A stretch of 40,516 bases of DNA from Acidimicrobiales bacterium (GTDB lineage: Bacteria > Actinomycetota > Acidimicrobiia > Acidimicrobiales > MedAcidi-G1). Each line of letters opens with the position of its first letter. Within the stretch, counting starts at the first letter, position 1. Of the stretch, positions 7,619 to 16,675 are shown piece by piece. Location: contig JAKUSA010000001.1 in NCBI GenBank assembly GCA_022449565.1, positions 1 to 40,516 on the forward strand, given 5' to 3'. A program made the translations under genes and the position numbers. Below the pieces are notes generated by a model. It did no database searches, was not told where the DNA came from, and saw nothing but the letters and a program-made list of their open reading frames with translations.

Positions 7619-7824
7619 CCGGTGGCCGGTGAGCTGACCGCTCCCGGGAGTCGCCTTGCCACCTTGTAGTGATCACCCCGGAAAGGACTATCGTTCGACT
7701 CGCAATTGCCGGAGAGGGCAGCACAGGGCACGGCGCGGGTCGTGCCCGAAGTCGCTCTCCCGCAGGCCATCGGGCCTGTTGCACCCATTCGGAGGGAGTG
7801 GCTTCACCCAGTCCGGGATCAGCG

Positions 7825-8991
7825 ATGGACTTCGGCTACTTCCTCAACCAGAACAACCTCGGCCTCGAGAAGCCGTTTGACCGGGTGATCGCCGAAGGCC
7901 GCGACATCGCCCAGTACTGCGACCGCACAGGCTGGCATTCGATCTGGAACACCGAACACCACTTCGGCCACGAGGGCCTGGAGGTCTGCCCGAACCCGGT
8001 GATGATGAGCACCGATCTGGCGGCTCGTACGGAACGAATCCGGATCGGCCAAGCGGCCAACATCGTCACCTTTCGGCATCCGATCCAGTTAGCCGAGGAC
8101 CTTGCGATGCTTGACCACATGAGCGCCGGTCGTCTCGAGGTCGGGGTGGGCCGAGGGGTGTACCCCCGCGAGACGGTCAATATGAACCCGACGGCAGACG
8201 TGCGTAACCCGGAGGTGAACCGAGCTCTGTTCGCCGAGGCCCTCGAGGTCATGAAACGGTGCTGGACTGAGGAGTTCTTCTCCTTCGAGGGTGAATTCTT
8301 CCAATTCCCGGTCCCGGGAGTCTCCTTCTCTCACGCGATGAGCCCCCCTCGACCGGAGAACACCGATCCCGACACTGGGCATATCACCGCTCTGGCGGTT
8401 ATCCCCAAGCCATTTCAGAGACCTCACCCACCTCTGTGGCAGGTGGTCGATACGCCTCCGTCGATCGATTTCGCAGCCCGGAACGATCTGCAGGCGATGT
8501 TCTGGATCCCGCCCACCGACGCGCTCATTCCCCGGTTCGAGGCCTACCGGGATGCCGCTTCCGAGGCCCGGGGCCTTGAACTGGGATTCGGCGAGGGGAT
8601 AGCGGTCCTTCGTGACCTCTTCGTGACCGAGACGATGGCAGAGGCCGAAAGGTTGGCCGGTGACGGAATCGTCCGCTACATGGAGTGGGTCTGTGAGTTC
8701 CGGGGCATAGGCAACCACCGGTACCCGGGTGAGGAACTTCCCAAGACCGGCGGGAAACTCGACCTCCTCTCCTACGAGTGGCTCCACCCGCGCAACATGC
8801 TGTTTGGCACCGCGGACTACGTGATCGAGAAGATTCAGGAGATGCGGGAGAAATTGAACCTTCGGACGCTGCTGTTGTGGTCCAACTTCCCAGGGGTTCC
8901 CCATGAAGCGGTCATGGACAGCATCACCTTGTTTACCGAGCAGGTGATACCGCACTTCACCGACCAGTCGGACCCCGCGGAGGTGGCGTGA
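7825..8991 (+). CDS. LLM-class flavin-dependent oxidoreductase (luciferase-like monooxygenase)
   Basis: 388 residues starting MDFGYFLNQNN, the normal first strand of a luciferase-like TIM barrel. Also visible are SIWNTEHHFGHEGL, RIRIGQAANIVTFRHPIQLAEDLAMLDHMSAGRLEVGVGRGV (the flavin-binding core of bacterial luciferase relatives) and a C-terminal LLWSNFPGVPHEAVMDSITLF. Such enzymes use reduced FMN and oxygen to hydroxylate or cleave organic substrates. ATG 7825 is preferred on family grounds, though its ribosome site is weak; a GTG at 7798 just after GGAGG would add 9 residues. The gene heads a coupled operon with a DUF1185 protein, a hydrolase and an aldehyde dehydrogenase, which suggests oxidative opening of a substrate followed by hydrolysis and aldehyde oxidation. 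Substrate unknown. Confidence 0.85.
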   Translation: MDFGYFLNQNNLGLEKPFDRVIAEGRDIAQYCDRTGWHSIWNTEHHFGHEGLEVCPNPVMMSTDLAARTERIRIGQAANIVTFRHPIQLAEDLAMLDHMSAGRLEVGVGRGVYPRETVNMNPTADVRNPEVNRALFAEALEVMKRCWTEEFFSFEGEFFQFPVPGVSFSHAMSPPRPENTDPDTGHITALAVIPKPFQRPHPPLWQVVDTPPSIDFAARNDLQAMFWIPPTDALIPRFEAYRDAASEARGLELGFGEGIAVLRDLFVTETMAEAERLAGDGIVRYMEWVCEFRGIGNHRYPGEELPKTGGKLDLLSYEWLHPRNMLFGTADYVIEKIQEMREKLNLRTLLLWSNFPGVPHEAVMDSITLFTEQVIPHFTDQSDPAEVA

Positions 8992-9578
8992 TGGCTTTTG
9001 ACCTGCGCAAGGTGGTAACCCACACCGAGGAGGTCCACATCGAAGGGGGCCGACCCGCCGACCCGCCTCTCCGACTGCTGGGAATCGCCGCCGTGCTGAC
9101 CAACCCATGGGCCGGCCGGGGGTTCGTTGAGGACCTACGTCCAACAATCCTCGAGGTGGCCCCTCGCCTCGGTGAGGTTCTCGTTCCACGGCTGGTGGAC
9201 CTCGCCGGCGGCGCTGACGCCGTCGAGGGGTATGGCAAGGCGGCCATGGTCGGGACCTCCGGTGAGGTGGAGCACGGCTCGGCACTGATCCACACCCTGC
9301 GGTTCGGGAACGTGTTCCGTGAGGCGGTGGGTGGCACCGCCTACCTGTCGTTTACCAACACCCGCGGGGGCCCGGGCGCCACCCTGTCGATCCCGATGAT
9401 GCACAAGGTCGACCCCGGCTGGCGGTCGCACTACCTGACCTTGGAGATGACGGTGGCCGACGCTCCGGCACCCGACGAGATCGTGGTCGCCATTGGCGCC
9501 TCAGTCGGCGGCCGACCCCACCACCGGATCGGCAACCGCTATTCCGACATGGAGGAGATGGGGCTGGCCCCGGAGTGA
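8991..9578 (+). CDS. DUF1185 family protein (annotated elsewhere as 'amino acid synthesis')
   Basis: 195 residues. The ATG overlaps the upstream TGA (TGATG) and has GGAGG just upstream. The start DLRKVVTHTEEVHIEGG, then AAVLTNPWAGRGFVEDL, DAVEGYGKAAMVGTSGEVEHGSALIHTLRFGNVFREAVGG, ending VGGRPHHRIG, matches the DUF1185 family as I know it. Its biochemical role is not established. It is often found beside luciferase-like monooxygenases and hydrolases, as here, so it probably acts in the same catabolic route. It overlaps the following hydrolase gene by 4 bases (GTGA). Confidence 0.75.
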   Translation: MAFDLRKVVTHTEEVHIEGGRPADPPLRLLGIAAVLTNPWAGRGFVEDLRPTILEVAPRLGEVLVPRLVDLAGGADAVEGYGKAAMVGTSGEVEHGSALIHTLRFGNVFREAVGGTAYLSFTNTRGGPGATLSIPMMHKVDPGWRSHYLTLEMTVADAPAPDEIVVAIGASVGGRPHHRIGNRYSDMEEMGLAPE

Positions 9579-10357
9579 ACTCCGAGACCTTCGCTACGGT
9601 TGACGGAGAAGGGCCACCACTGGTGTTGGTCCATGGTGTGGGCCTAGACCACACCATGTGGGATCGGGTGTTGGACTCCCTGGGTGCCTCCCGCCGGGTC
9701 ATCCGCTACGACCTCCTAGGCCACGGTCAGACCCCCGATCCTCCCGGCCCGCGCACCCTCGAGGACTTCGTAGTCCAGCTCCTGGCCGTCCTCGACGCCC
9801 ACCGGCTCGACCGGGCCGATGTTGCCGGCCTGTCCCTAGGTGGCATGGTCGCTCTGGCGGCCGCCGCCCGCCAGCCCGGCAGGTTTGATCGCCTGGCTCT
9901 CCTCAACACGGTCTTCGAACGCTCACCCGAACAGGTGGCGTCCGCCCTCCGACGAATGGCCATTGCCGAGAGCGAGGGAATGGTTGCGGTGGCCGACCTG
10001 GCCGTAGACAGATGGTTCTCTCCCCAGTGGCAGGCTGAGCATCCCGCCCAGGTCGATCAGATTCGACGTCGACTCGCCGACACCGATCCAGTGGGCTACC
10101 TGAAGGCCTACCGGATTTTCATCGCCGGCGACCCCTTGATGCCGGAAGGGGCCACTGCGGTGACCGCTACCACTCTGGCCATGACCGGAGAGCTGGATTC
10201 AGGCTCCACCCCGGCCATGAGCCGAGCCCTGGCCACTGCGGTACCTGGGGGTCAGGTACGGATCCTGGCTGGCCTGCACCATCTCCCCCCCGTTGAGGCG
10301 CCGAGTACCTTTGCCGGTGCACTGTCGGAATTCCTCGATCGGGAGGCGACCTCGTGA
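9575..10357 (+). CDS. Alpha/beta hydrolase
   Basis: 260 residues from a GTG overlapping the previous stop (GTGA). It has the oxyanion-hole motif VLVHGVGLDHTMWD near 17-30, the nucleophile elbow GLSLGGM with Ser87, an acidic residue in TGELDSGS near 208-215, and a catalytic His in AGLHHLPPVEAP near the C-terminus. The length and motifs resemble 3-oxoadipate enol-lactonase and related lactonases/esterases. In this operon it may hydrolyse an ester or lactone produced by the flavin oxygenase. Substrate not determinable. Confidence 0.85.
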   Translation: MNSETFATVDGEGPPLVLVHGVGLDHTMWDRVLDSLGASRRVIRYDLLGHGQTPDPPGPRTLEDFVVQLLAVLDAHRLDRADVAGLSLGGMVALAAAARQPGRFDRLALLNTVFERSPEQVASALRRMAIAESEGMVAVADLAVDRWFSPQWQAEHPAQVDQIRRRLADTDPVGYLKAYRIFIAGDPLMPEGATAVTATTLAMTGELDSGSTPAMSRALATAVPGGQVRILAGLHHLPPVEAPSTFAGALSEFLDREATS

Positions 10358-11829
10358 CCGACTACCGGCTCTACATCGACGGCGAGTTCTGCGAGGCCTC
10401 GGACGGCGGGCGGTTTGATTCGGTGAACCCGGCGAACGGACAGGTATGGGCAACCGCTCCGGCTGCCACAGAGGCCGACGTAGATCGGGCCGTGGTGGCA
10501 GCCCGGCGTGCCCTGACCGGAGGCGACTGGGCCACCATGTCGGCAACCAACCGGGGCCGTCTGTTGTTCGAACTCGCCGACCGGGTAGCCGGTCGGGCCT
10601 CCCACCTCGGCGAAATCGAGACGAGAGACACCGGCAAGCTGGCCGTCGAAACCAGGGGCCAGTCGGCCTACGTGGCCGACTACTACCGCTACTACGCCGG
10701 GCTGGCCGACAAGATCCAGGGCGACACTCTCCCAATCGACAAGCCGGACCTTCACGTGTTTACCATCCGCGAGCCCGTCGGGGTGGTGGCCGCCATCGTC
10801 CCGTGGAACGCCGAGATGTTCCTCACAGCGACCAAGGTCGGCCCGGCTCTGGCAGCCGGCAACACCGTGGTGATCAAGGCCTCCGAGGAGGCGCCCGCCC
10901 CGCTGCTGGAGTTCGCCGAAGTGGTCCACGAGGTGGGCTTCCCACCCGGGGTGATCAACCTGATCACCGGCTTCGGGGAGCCCTGTGGTCGGGCATTGAC
11001 CAGCCATCCTCTGGTCAGCCGGGTGGCGTTCACCGGTGGTGTCGAAACGGCCCGCCGGGTGGTCGAGAACACTGCCCAGAACTTCGCCCACCTCTCACTG
11101 GAGTTGGGCGGCAAGTCCCCGATTCTGATCTTCAACGACGCCGACCTCGAAGGAGCGGTGAACGGCGCGGTGGCTGGCAACTTCGGGGCCAGCGGGCAGA
11201 GTTGTGTGGCCGGTTCACGGGTGTTTGTGCAGGCCGGAATCCACGACGAGTTCCTCGAGAGGCTGATCGGGCGGGCCGAGGCCATTCGCATCGGTGACCC
11301 CCTCCACGAGGACACCCAGATGGGTCCTCTGGCCACCGAGGCCCAAAGGGACCGGATCGAAGCAGTGGTGGCCGAATCGAGGGACCAGGGAGCCACTGTG
11401 CACACCGGCGGGAAACGGCCCGAGGGATTTGACACCGGCTGGTACTTCGAGCCGACAGTCCTTGGTTGTGACAGCCAGTCGATCCGCAGCACCCAGGTGG
11501 AACTGTTCGGGCCGGTCATGTCGGTGCTCACCTTCGAAAGCGAGGAGGAAGCCGTTGCCATGGCCAACGATTCGGTCTTCGGACTGGGGGCCGGTGTTTT
11601 CACTACCGATGTTGGGCGAGCCCACCGGGTGGCAAAGGCGGTCCACTCGGGGATCGTCTGGGTGAACACCTACCGGGCGATCTCCCCGGTCGCCCCGTTC
11701 GGCGGATTCGGACAGAGCGGCCACGGGCGGGAGGCCGGGATCGACACCATCTACGACTACACCCGGACCAAGACCGTGTGGATCAACACCTCGGAGGATC
11801 CGATGGCCAACCCCTTCGTGATGCGATGA
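10354..11829 (+). CDS. NAD(P)-dependent aldehyde dehydrogenase
   Basis: 491 residues, full length for the ALDH superfamily, from a GTG that overlaps the hydrolase stop (GTGA). PWNAEMFLTATKVGPALAAGNTVVIKASE is the cofactor-binding region, LELGGKSP contains the general base Glu250, and GQSCVAGSR contains the nucleophile Cys284. FGPVMSVL and PFGGFGQSGHGREAG are normal C-terminal motifs. It oxidises an aldehyde to an acid. As last gene of the four-gene coupled operon it should act on the aldehyde released by the upstream steps. The class resembles hydroxymuconic-semialdehyde/betaine aldehyde dehydrogenases, but the substrate is not fixed by sequence. Confidence 0.9.
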   Translation: MTDYRLYIDGEFCEASDGGRFDSVNPANGQVWATAPAATEADVDRAVVAARRALTGGDWATMSATNRGRLLFELADRVAGRASHLGEIETRDTGKLAVETRGQSAYVADYYRYYAGLADKIQGDTLPIDKPDLHVFTIREPVGVVAAIVPWNAEMFLTATKVGPALAAGNTVVIKASEEAPAPLLEFAEVVHEVGFPPGVINLITGFGEPCGRALTSHPLVSRVAFTGGVETARRVVENTAQNFAHLSLELGGKSPILIFNDADLEGAVNGAVAGNFGASGQSCVAGSRVFVQAGIHDEFLERLIGRAEAIRIGDPLHEDTQMGPLATEAQRDRIEAVVAESRDQGATVHTGGKRPEGFDTGWYFEPTVLGCDSQSIRSTQVELFGPVMSVLTFESEEEAVAMANDSVFGLGAGVFTTDVGRAHRVAKAVHSGIVWVNTYRAISPVAPFGGFGQSGHGREAGIDTIYDYTRTKTVWINTSEDPMANPFVMR

Positions 11830-11955
11830 CCTTCGGGCTCCGCCACGGCGACCGCACGATGGTGCCTGCTACGGTTCTTCCGTTCGAAACCCGAGGGTAT
11901 CGGTCGGCGCGGGTGGACCGACTCGGGCTTTTTCGCATCGGAAGGGGTGAGGTGG

Positions 11956-13179
11956 ATGACTGAGGCCGGCGAAACCCTCATCTCGTTCGAAGAGGTGTAC
12001 AAGATCTTCGGACCCAACCCCCGGGGGCGAGCCTTCGAACTCTCCCAGGGCGGTATGCACAAGGACGAAGTCCAACGCCAGACCGGCCACGTGGTGGGTA
12101 TCACCGACGTGTCCTTCGAGGTTAAAAAGGGTGAGATCTTTGTTGTCATGGGCCTGTCGGGCTCCGGCAAGTCGACGGCCATCCGGACGGTCAACAAACT
12201 CCACGACGTCACCCACGGCCGGGTCGTCGTCGAGGGCACCGACGTGCAGCAACTGGAAGGGCCGGCCCTCCAGCAATTCCGGCGGGAGAAAATGGGCATG
12301 GTCTTCCAGCACTTCGCCCTCTTTCCGCACCGCAACATCTGGGAGAACACCAGTTACGGCCTCAAGGTCCAGGGGATGGAAAAGAAGGAACGTCGGAAGA
12401 AAGCCATGGAGGCACTCTCGATGGTCGGCCTGGAGGCCTATGCGTTCAACGCGGTGAGGGAACTCTCCGGGGGCATGCAACAGCGCGTCGGGTTGGCCCG
12501 GGCCCTGTGCAGCGACCCGGACATCCTGTTGATGGACGAGGCGTTCAGTGCCCTGGACCCGCTGATCCGTCGTCAGATGCAGGACGAACTCCTGGCCATC
12601 CAGGAGAAACTCCACAAGACGATCCTGTTCATCACCCACGACCTGAACGAGGCTCTCCGGATCTGCAACCGGGTGTGCATCCTGCGCGACGGCTACGTCG
12701 TCCAGATCGGCACCGCCGAAGAGATCCTGACCCAGCCCGCCGACGGCTACGTAGCGGAATTCGTCCAGGACGTCGACCAGGGTCGGGTGATCGACGTGGC
12801 CTCGATGGTCAACCCCCCGGCCATCATCGACCCCGGTTCCACTCTGGTGGCCGCCGTGGATTCGCTGGGTGATCGGCAGGGCGGATTCGTAGTGGACGCC
12901 GACGGCCGTCCGACCGGACTGTTGCACGTGGGGGCGGCTAGTTCCGCCCTGGCCCACGGGACGACCGCCCTGGCCGACGTGCTGCAGACCGACTTCGAGA
13001 CGACAACGATGGAGGCCAGACTCAACCACAACTACGCAGCCGCCGGACGGGGACTCCCGATCGCCGTGATCGACGAGGCCGGTCGCCTGGTCGGCGAGTT
13101 GGAACCCCGCGAAATCATGGAGGAAATGGGACGGGTCGAAGAACTCGTCGACGGGTTCGAACGGGAGAAGTTCCTGTGA
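11956..13179 (+). CDS. proV: Glycine betaine/proline-type ABC transporter ATPase (ProV/OpuAA-like)
   Basis: 407 residues. ATG 11956 lies after GGAAGGGGTGAGG; a GTG at 11947 is less well placed. Walker A GLSGSGKST is at 66-74, the signature LSGGMQQRVGLARAL near 170, Walker B LLMDEAFSALDP near 190, and the switch His in ITHDLNEA. A C-terminal region with two CBS-like repeats (from about residue 270, including RPTGLLHVG and RLVGELEPREIMEEM) is typical of ProV/OpuA ATPases, where it senses ionic strength. It energises import of quaternary amines or related osmolytes. It overlaps the ProW-like permease by 4 bases (GTGA) and begins a six-gene transport operon with no substrate-binding protein in view. 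Confidence 0.9.
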   Translation: MTEAGETLISFEEVYKIFGPNPRGRAFELSQGGMHKDEVQRQTGHVVGITDVSFEVKKGEIFVVMGLSGSGKSTAIRTVNKLHDVTHGRVVVEGTDVQQLEGPALQQFRREKMGMVFQHFALFPHRNIWENTSYGLKVQGMEKKERRKKAMEALSMVGLEAYAFNAVRELSGGMQQRVGLARALCSDPDILLMDEAFSALDPLIRRQMQDELLAIQEKLHKTILFITHDLNEALRICNRVCILRDGYVVQIGTAEEILTQPADGYVAEFVQDVDQGRVIDVASMVNPPAIIDPGSTLVAAVDSLGDRQGGFVVDADGRPTGLLHVGAASSALAHGTTALADVLQTDFETTTMEARLNHNYAAAGRGLPIAVIDEAGRLVGELEPREIMEEMGRVEELVDGFEREKFL

Positions 13180-15272
13180 TCCACATCCTCGCAGCCGGCA
13201 CCTCCAGAACCGAGGCCAGGGGCGTTGGGGAGGCCGACAGCATCTACGACAACCTGATCCTGGACCAGTGGACGATCCCGTTCGGCTCGTGGATCGACCA
13301 GATGGTCGATTGGACTGACATGAACCTGGATTGGCTGCTTGATGGCATCAAGTGGCCGTTCGAGATGCTGATCAAGTACTTCGTCAACGAATTCCTGGTG
13401 CAACTCCCGTGGATGTGGGTCGTCCTGGCCGTCGTCATCATCGGCTCCCTGGTGCGCAGCCCCAAAGTAGGCATCACCGCCGGCATAGGCCTGTGCATCT
13501 GTGGACTGCTGGGCATCGCCTACTGGATAGAGACCTGCCGGACCATAGGCATGGTCCTCGTCTCGGTCTTTCTCTGTGCCCTGGTCGGCATCCCGGTGGG
13601 GATCATGAGCGGACGGATGGACGGCGTATGGGGGGTGGTCCGACCGATCCTCGACGCCATGCAGACCGTCCACGCCTTCGTCTACATGCTCCCGTTCATC
13701 TTCTTCTTCAGCATCGGCACGGTCCCGGCCACCATGGTGACCATGGTGTACGCCGTCCCACCGCTGGTCCGCCTCACCAACCTGGGAATCCGGCAGGTGC
13801 CAGAGGACGTCGTGGAAGCCAGCCGGGCCTACGGGGCCCCAGAGATGCGCGTCCTCAGGGACGTCCAGCTGCCATTAGCCCGCCAGGCCATCATGACCGG
13901 CCTGAACCAGACACTGATGATGTCGATCGCCATGGCCGGGATCGCGGCCATCATGGGCGCCGGCGGCCTCGGACGGCTCGTCTACCGGGCGATCCAGAAC
14001 CTTGACATCGCCGAAGCCGCAAGCTCAGGCCTCGGGTTCTTCATCGTGGCCGTGGTCCTGGACCGGCTCTCCCAGCCCGAAGACTCCGATTCCGGGAACC
14101 TGCTCAGCCGCATCAACCGGGCCTTCGCCCACCGGCGCGACCCGGAGATGCTCCTCGCCAGCGTCAAGGAAGAGGCAGAGAAGCCGGCCGCCGCGACAGA
14201 GTCCAACGCGCCGGCCACCGTGTCGGAGCGACGGGGACTTGGCCTGTCCGGCCTCGCCGGACTGGTGGCGATCGTCTCGGTGTTCCTGACCTGGGGCAAT
14301 GACGCGGGGCTCCTCAGCGGCCACACCCGCTACGCCGACCTGGACCTGGGCGGCCAGTCGTTCGGCGGGCTCGAAGCCTCCGGTGGGAACTGGGTCGGTC
14401 TTTTTGTGCTGGGCCTAGGGGTGTTCCTCGTGCTCGCCGCGGGAACCATCCTCCGCCGGCCGGAGACCGAGACGCGCTGGCTCACCCCAGCAGGATCGGT
14501 CATCGCGGCCATCGCCATGATCGTGGTCGTCGTCACATATCTCATGTGGCGCCCCGCCACGGGAACCGTCGACTACAGCAACGGGGTGGGCGTCTACGTG
14601 GCCCTGGTCGCCGGAATCCTGGCCACCATCGGGTCGATGCACGCCCTCTGGACGGCGCCCTACGTCTCCCATCGGCCGTTGCGGCAAAAAGTCGCCTGGG
14701 GCCGGTTCGCCGCCGCTGTGTTCGCGGTGATCGTGATCGGGATCGGTGCTATCTCCGGCTGGACGTTCGACCAACGCCAGTCCGGCAACCTGACCGACGA
14801 CCAGCGGGCGCGGGTCGACATGCTGATGGAGGAGGCCAAGGTCGACCCAGACTTGGCTGCTCTGAATAACTCCAAGATCGCCTCGATTATCAACAAGGCC
14901 CGCAAGACGAACCTGATCATCCTCGACGGGCTGACCGAGGAGGGCGGTGGGCTGGGACGCCTGGCGATCCCCGTCGGGATCATCGGGGCGCTGCTCGTTC
15001 TACCGGCCGCCGGGGTGTTCGGCCTGGACGAGCACTTCCGATGGCGGTGGAGTGCCGTGGTCGCCGGAGTCGGCATGGGCCTCATCCTGCTTGCACTTAG
15101 CTGGGTGGCCAGCCTGGCCCGGGTCACCGACAGCAAGATCGTGACGGGTGCCGGCGTCTTCCTGACCCTGCTGGGCGGAGTCTTCATCCTGTCGTCATCG
15201 CGTTCGATCCTCGGCGAGTTCACCCGCCGGAAGGTCTACAGCGACGCGGTGGTAGACCCGGTAACGACCTAG
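13176..15272 (+). CDS. proW: ProW-like ABC permease with large C-terminal membrane extension
   Basis: 698 residues, about twice the usual ProW length. Residues 1 to about 300 are a standard betaine-type permease: a long N-terminal amphipathic part, several membrane helices, and the EAA loop EASRAYGAPEMRVLRDVQLPLA near 215-236, which contacts ProV, followed by MMSIAMAGIAAIMGAGGLG. After a charged linker (about 310-345) come several further hydrophobic segments, in a domain I do not recognise (about 350-698), with a hydrophilic stretch near 525-570. GTG 13176 overlaps the ProV stop. The extension could be a scaffold, a sensor, or a contact with the neighbouring Liv permeases. No frameshift is needed to explain it. 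Confidence 0.8.
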   Translation: MIHILAAGTSRTEARGVGEADSIYDNLILDQWTIPFGSWIDQMVDWTDMNLDWLLDGIKWPFEMLIKYFVNEFLVQLPWMWVVLAVVIIGSLVRSPKVGITAGIGLCICGLLGIAYWIETCRTIGMVLVSVFLCALVGIPVGIMSGRMDGVWGVVRPILDAMQTVHAFVYMLPFIFFFSIGTVPATMVTMVYAVPPLVRLTNLGIRQVPEDVVEASRAYGAPEMRVLRDVQLPLARQAIMTGLNQTLMMSIAMAGIAAIMGAGGLGRLVYRAIQNLDIAEAASSGLGFFIVAVVLDRLSQPEDSDSGNLLSRINRAFAHRRDPEMLLASVKEEAEKPAAATESNAPATVSERRGLGLSGLAGLVAIVSVFLTWGNDAGLLSGHTRYADLDLGGQSFGGLEASGGNWVGLFVLGLGVFLVLAAGTILRRPETETRWLTPAGSVIAAIAMIVVVVTYLMWRPATGTVDYSNGVGVYVALVAGILATIGSMHALWTAPYVSHRPLRQKVAWGRFAAAVFAVIVIGIGAISGWTFDQRQSGNLTDDQRARVDMLMEEAKVDPDLAALNNSKIASIINKARKTNLIILDGLTEEGGGLGRLAIPVGIIGALLVLPAAGVFGLDEHFRWRWSAVVAGVGMGLILLALSWVASLARVTDSKIVTGAGVFLTLLGGVFILSSSRSILGEFTRRKVYSDAVVDPVTT

Positions 15273-15286
15273 GAGACGGTTCACTG

Positions 15287-16675
15287 ATGACCGGGGTCAT
15301 GCGAAGCCGGTCGGCGCGCCGGGTCACGGGCGTCGACCGGTTCCTGACCCTCATCCGGGTTGTCATGATCTCGGTGATCATCATCGGGTTCCTGGCCTTC
15401 GTCGCTCAGCAGATCGACCCCGACAACCCGTTCGCCCGGTGGCGAAACCCAGGTGCCCGCGGCCTCACCGGCGACCAGTTCAAGGGCCTGCTGATCTCCG
15501 GCCTGTCCCAGGGATCGATGTACGGGCTGATCGCCCTCGGCTACTCGATGGTCTACGGCGTCTTGGGGTTCATCAACTTCGCCCACGGCGAGGTCTTCAT
15601 GGTGGGCGCCATGTCCGGATTCATCACCTCGGACAAGCTCCACGCCGCCGGATGGTGGGAATCGAACTTTCTGCTGTCGCTGACCGTCGTGACCCTCATC
15701 GCCATCGTCACCTCCACGTTCACCGCGGTGATCACCGAGCGCATCGCCTACCGCCCACTGCGCAACTCCCCGCGCCTCATTCCGCTGATCACCTCGATCG
15801 GCGTGTCGTTCTTCATCCAGAACGCGGTGATGGGCCTCCTCGGGCCAGCCACCAAGAGCTACCCCAAGCTCCCCGAATGGCTCACCACTGTGCGATCGGT
15901 TGACCTCGGTCGGGTTTTTGTTTGGATTGCAGGGATTCTTGTCGTGGCAGGTCTCCTCTGGTACTGGTGGCGAGGGGGGTCGAGAGAAAAAGATCCAACC
16001 GCTGATGCGGGTGAACTACCTGTCTCAGAGAGTGAGCTACCAATCGGAGAGAAGGTCGGCCAAGTAGCCGCGACGCTCGGCATCTCCGTGCCGGCACTTC
16101 GGTGGTTGGTCTCCGTATGGATTGCACTCCTGCTGCTCGGGTTCTTGGTTCCCGGGAAGGTCCTTATCTTCGCAATCACTGGGACGAAGATCACGGTGGT
16201 GACTGTTGCCGCCGTCTCCATGGCCGGCCTCTGGTACCTAGTCGAGCGGACCAAGACCGGTCGGGCCATGCGCGCGGTGGCCGAGGACAAGGAGATCGCC
16301 GCCCTCATGGGCATCAACGTGAACCGGATCATCGTCGTCACCTTCGCGGTGGGTGGGACCATGGCCGGGATCGGCGGGATCCTCTGGGGACTGCTGTTCC
16401 GCAGCGTGCACCACATGACCGGGTTCCTGCCCGGTATCAAAGCCTTCACCGCGGCGGTCGTGGGAGGCATTGGAAACATGGGCGGCGCCATGGCCGGTGG
16501 CCTGTTCCTCGGATCGGCCGAATCGGTCGCCCCCCTGGTCCTCATGGAACCCCTCGGCATACCCGGAGTGTCGCAACTCAAGGACGCCGTGGCCTTCACC
16601 GTGCTCGTCCTCGTCCTGCTATTCAGGCCTGCTGGCCTCTTCGGCGAGCGTCTCTCCCAGGAGGACCGGGCATGA
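15287..16675 (+). CDS. livH: Branched-chain-type ABC permease LivH with internal insertion
   Basis: 462 residues against about 290-310 for typical LivH. The ATG follows AGGAGA by about 11 bases. The core is clear: GLSQGSMYGLIALGYSMVYGVLGFINFAHGEVFMVG and ITERIAYRPLRNSPRLIPLITSIGVSFFIQN before the insertion, and TKTGRAMRAVAEDKEIAALMGINVNRI (cytoplasmic coupling region) and GNMGGAMAGGLFLG after it. Between them, residues about 205-305 hold two extra hydrophobic segments around a charged stretch (RGGSREKDPTADAGELP...). By hand count this part is lower in G+C (about 57% for 15901-16080 against about 65% for the 180 bases before). It overlaps LivM by 4 bases (ATGA). It forms an import channel for amino acids or similar small solutes. 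Confidence 0.85.
   Translation: MTGVMRSRSARRVTGVDRFLTLIRVVMISVIIIGFLAFVAQQIDPDNPFARWRNPGARGLTGDQFKGLLISGLSQGSMYGLIALGYSMVYGVLGFINFAHGEVFMVGAMSGFITSDKLHAAGWWESNFLLSLTVVTLIAIVTSTFTAVITERIAYRPLRNSPRLIPLITSIGVSFFIQNAVMGLLGPATKSYPKLPEWLTTVRSVDLGRVFVWIAGILVVAGLLWYWWRGGSREKDPTADAGELPVSESELPIGEKVGQVAATLGISVPALRWLVSVWIALLLLGFLVPGKVLIFAITGTKITVVTVAAVSMAGLWYLVERTKTGRAMRAVAEDKEIAALMGINVNRIIVVTFAVGGTMAGIGGILWGLLFRSVHHMTGFLPGIKAFTAAVVGGIGNMGGAMAGGLFLGSAESVAPLVLMEPLGIPGVSQLKDAVAFTVLVLVLLFRPAGLFGERLSQEDRA

Noticed and set aside
8089-9285. 398-codon minus-strand frame
   Set aside because: Low-complexity Arg/Gly/Pro-rich shadow of the flavin oxidoreductase and DUF1185 genes, with no recognisable motif.
11869-13029. 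386-codon minus-strand frame
   Set aside because: Antisense shadow of ProV, rich in His, Gly, Val and Asp with no domain; ProV has every ABC motif.
15895-16215. LivH insertion as an inserted mobile element
   Set aside because: No terminal inverted repeats or target duplication were seen, and the frame stays open throughout, so it is treated as a coding insertion only.
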